From assembly GCA_964017195.1 (NCBI GenBank), contig OZ024895.1, positions 31,865,375-31,929,374 on the forward strand: 64,000 bases of DNA, written 5' to 3'. The notes beneath the pieces are model-generated. The model saw nothing but the letters and a program-made list of their open reading frames with translations, was not told the DNA's origin and ran no database searches. Within the stretch, counting starts at the first letter, position 1. Each line of letters begins with the position of its first letter. Position numbers and translations under genes: made by a program. Positions 63,906-64,000 of the stretch are shown here, piece by piece. This stretch comes from Siderastrea radians. Lineage: Eukaryota > Cnidaria > Anthozoa > Scleractinia > Rhizangiidae.

Positions 63906-64000
63906 CGACGTTTATAATCAGCGCTTATGTCACCCTCGTCCCCAGGGCCTTCTCCTCGTTCAAAATGGCGGTCGGAGAAACCCCTGGCCAAGGCTGCCAA

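Overview
The window is nuclear DNA of an animal, most likely an anthozoan cnidarian and probably a stony coral. Genes are sparse, exons are bounded by AG/GT signals, and nearly all recognisable sequence is transposon-derived. The SINEs with tRNA-like heads, the Tx1-type LINEs and the Polinton are of kinds I associate from memory with coral genomes. No bacterial gene organisation is present. The species cannot be fixed from the sequence alone.

Layout. Bases 1-12,750 hold a tyrosine-recombinase fragment, Harbinger-like and fold-back elements, a broken GIY-YIG fragment of a Penelope-like element, perfect hairpins, a threefold dispersed repeat, a tRNA-like sequence and a CR1-like LINE fragment. 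Bases 12,900-42,000 contain two diverged copies of one segment. Each copy has a C2H2 zinc-finger exon followed by the same non-coding sequence (copy A about 14,100-22,240, copy B about 29,128-41,930). The copies differ mainly by insertions, so each serves as the empty-site reference for the other. Copy A gained a Harbinger-type, an 8-bp-TSD and a TA-flanked element. Copy B gained a TTAA-flanked Kolobok-type element with a THAP remnant, a Ty3/Gypsy element lacking reverse transcriptase, a Tx1 LINE with a 1,065-codon open frame, and a 69-bp minisatellite. Between them (about 22,750-28,266) lies a decayed Tx1 LINE split by a 2.07-kb insertion. Bases 42,300-43,515 hold a 21-bp tandem array and a broken SAM/helix-turn-helix/integrase-like gene.

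Bases 44,932-61,580 are a complete Polinton/Maverick (adintovirus-like) element of 16.65 kb. It has about 356-bp terminal inverted repeats and a TGGCGCA direct repeat at the junctions, and it sits inside a small palindromic transposon. Replication and integration genes (protein-primed-type DNA polymerase B, DDE integrase) lie at the left. The virion module occupies the middle: phospholipase-A2-domain protein, adenovirus-type protease fusion, double-jelly-roll major capsid protein, basic protein, single-jelly-roll penton, PPxY protein, packaging ATPase and a collagen-like fibre. Small genes lie at the right: a SLATT-like two-membrane-segment protein, unknown proteins, and a pair of paralogous Cys-rich proteins. 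Together these genes could copy the element, integrate it and build a capsid. Most disruptions in them are single-base frameshifts, many in A/T runs, so either the copy is freshly dead or the assembly has indel errors.

Bases 61,581-64,000 hold the rest of the palindromic host element, a candidate first exon with a CRE-like promoter and mitochondrial-type leader, and a dispersed repeat also seen at 5,730.
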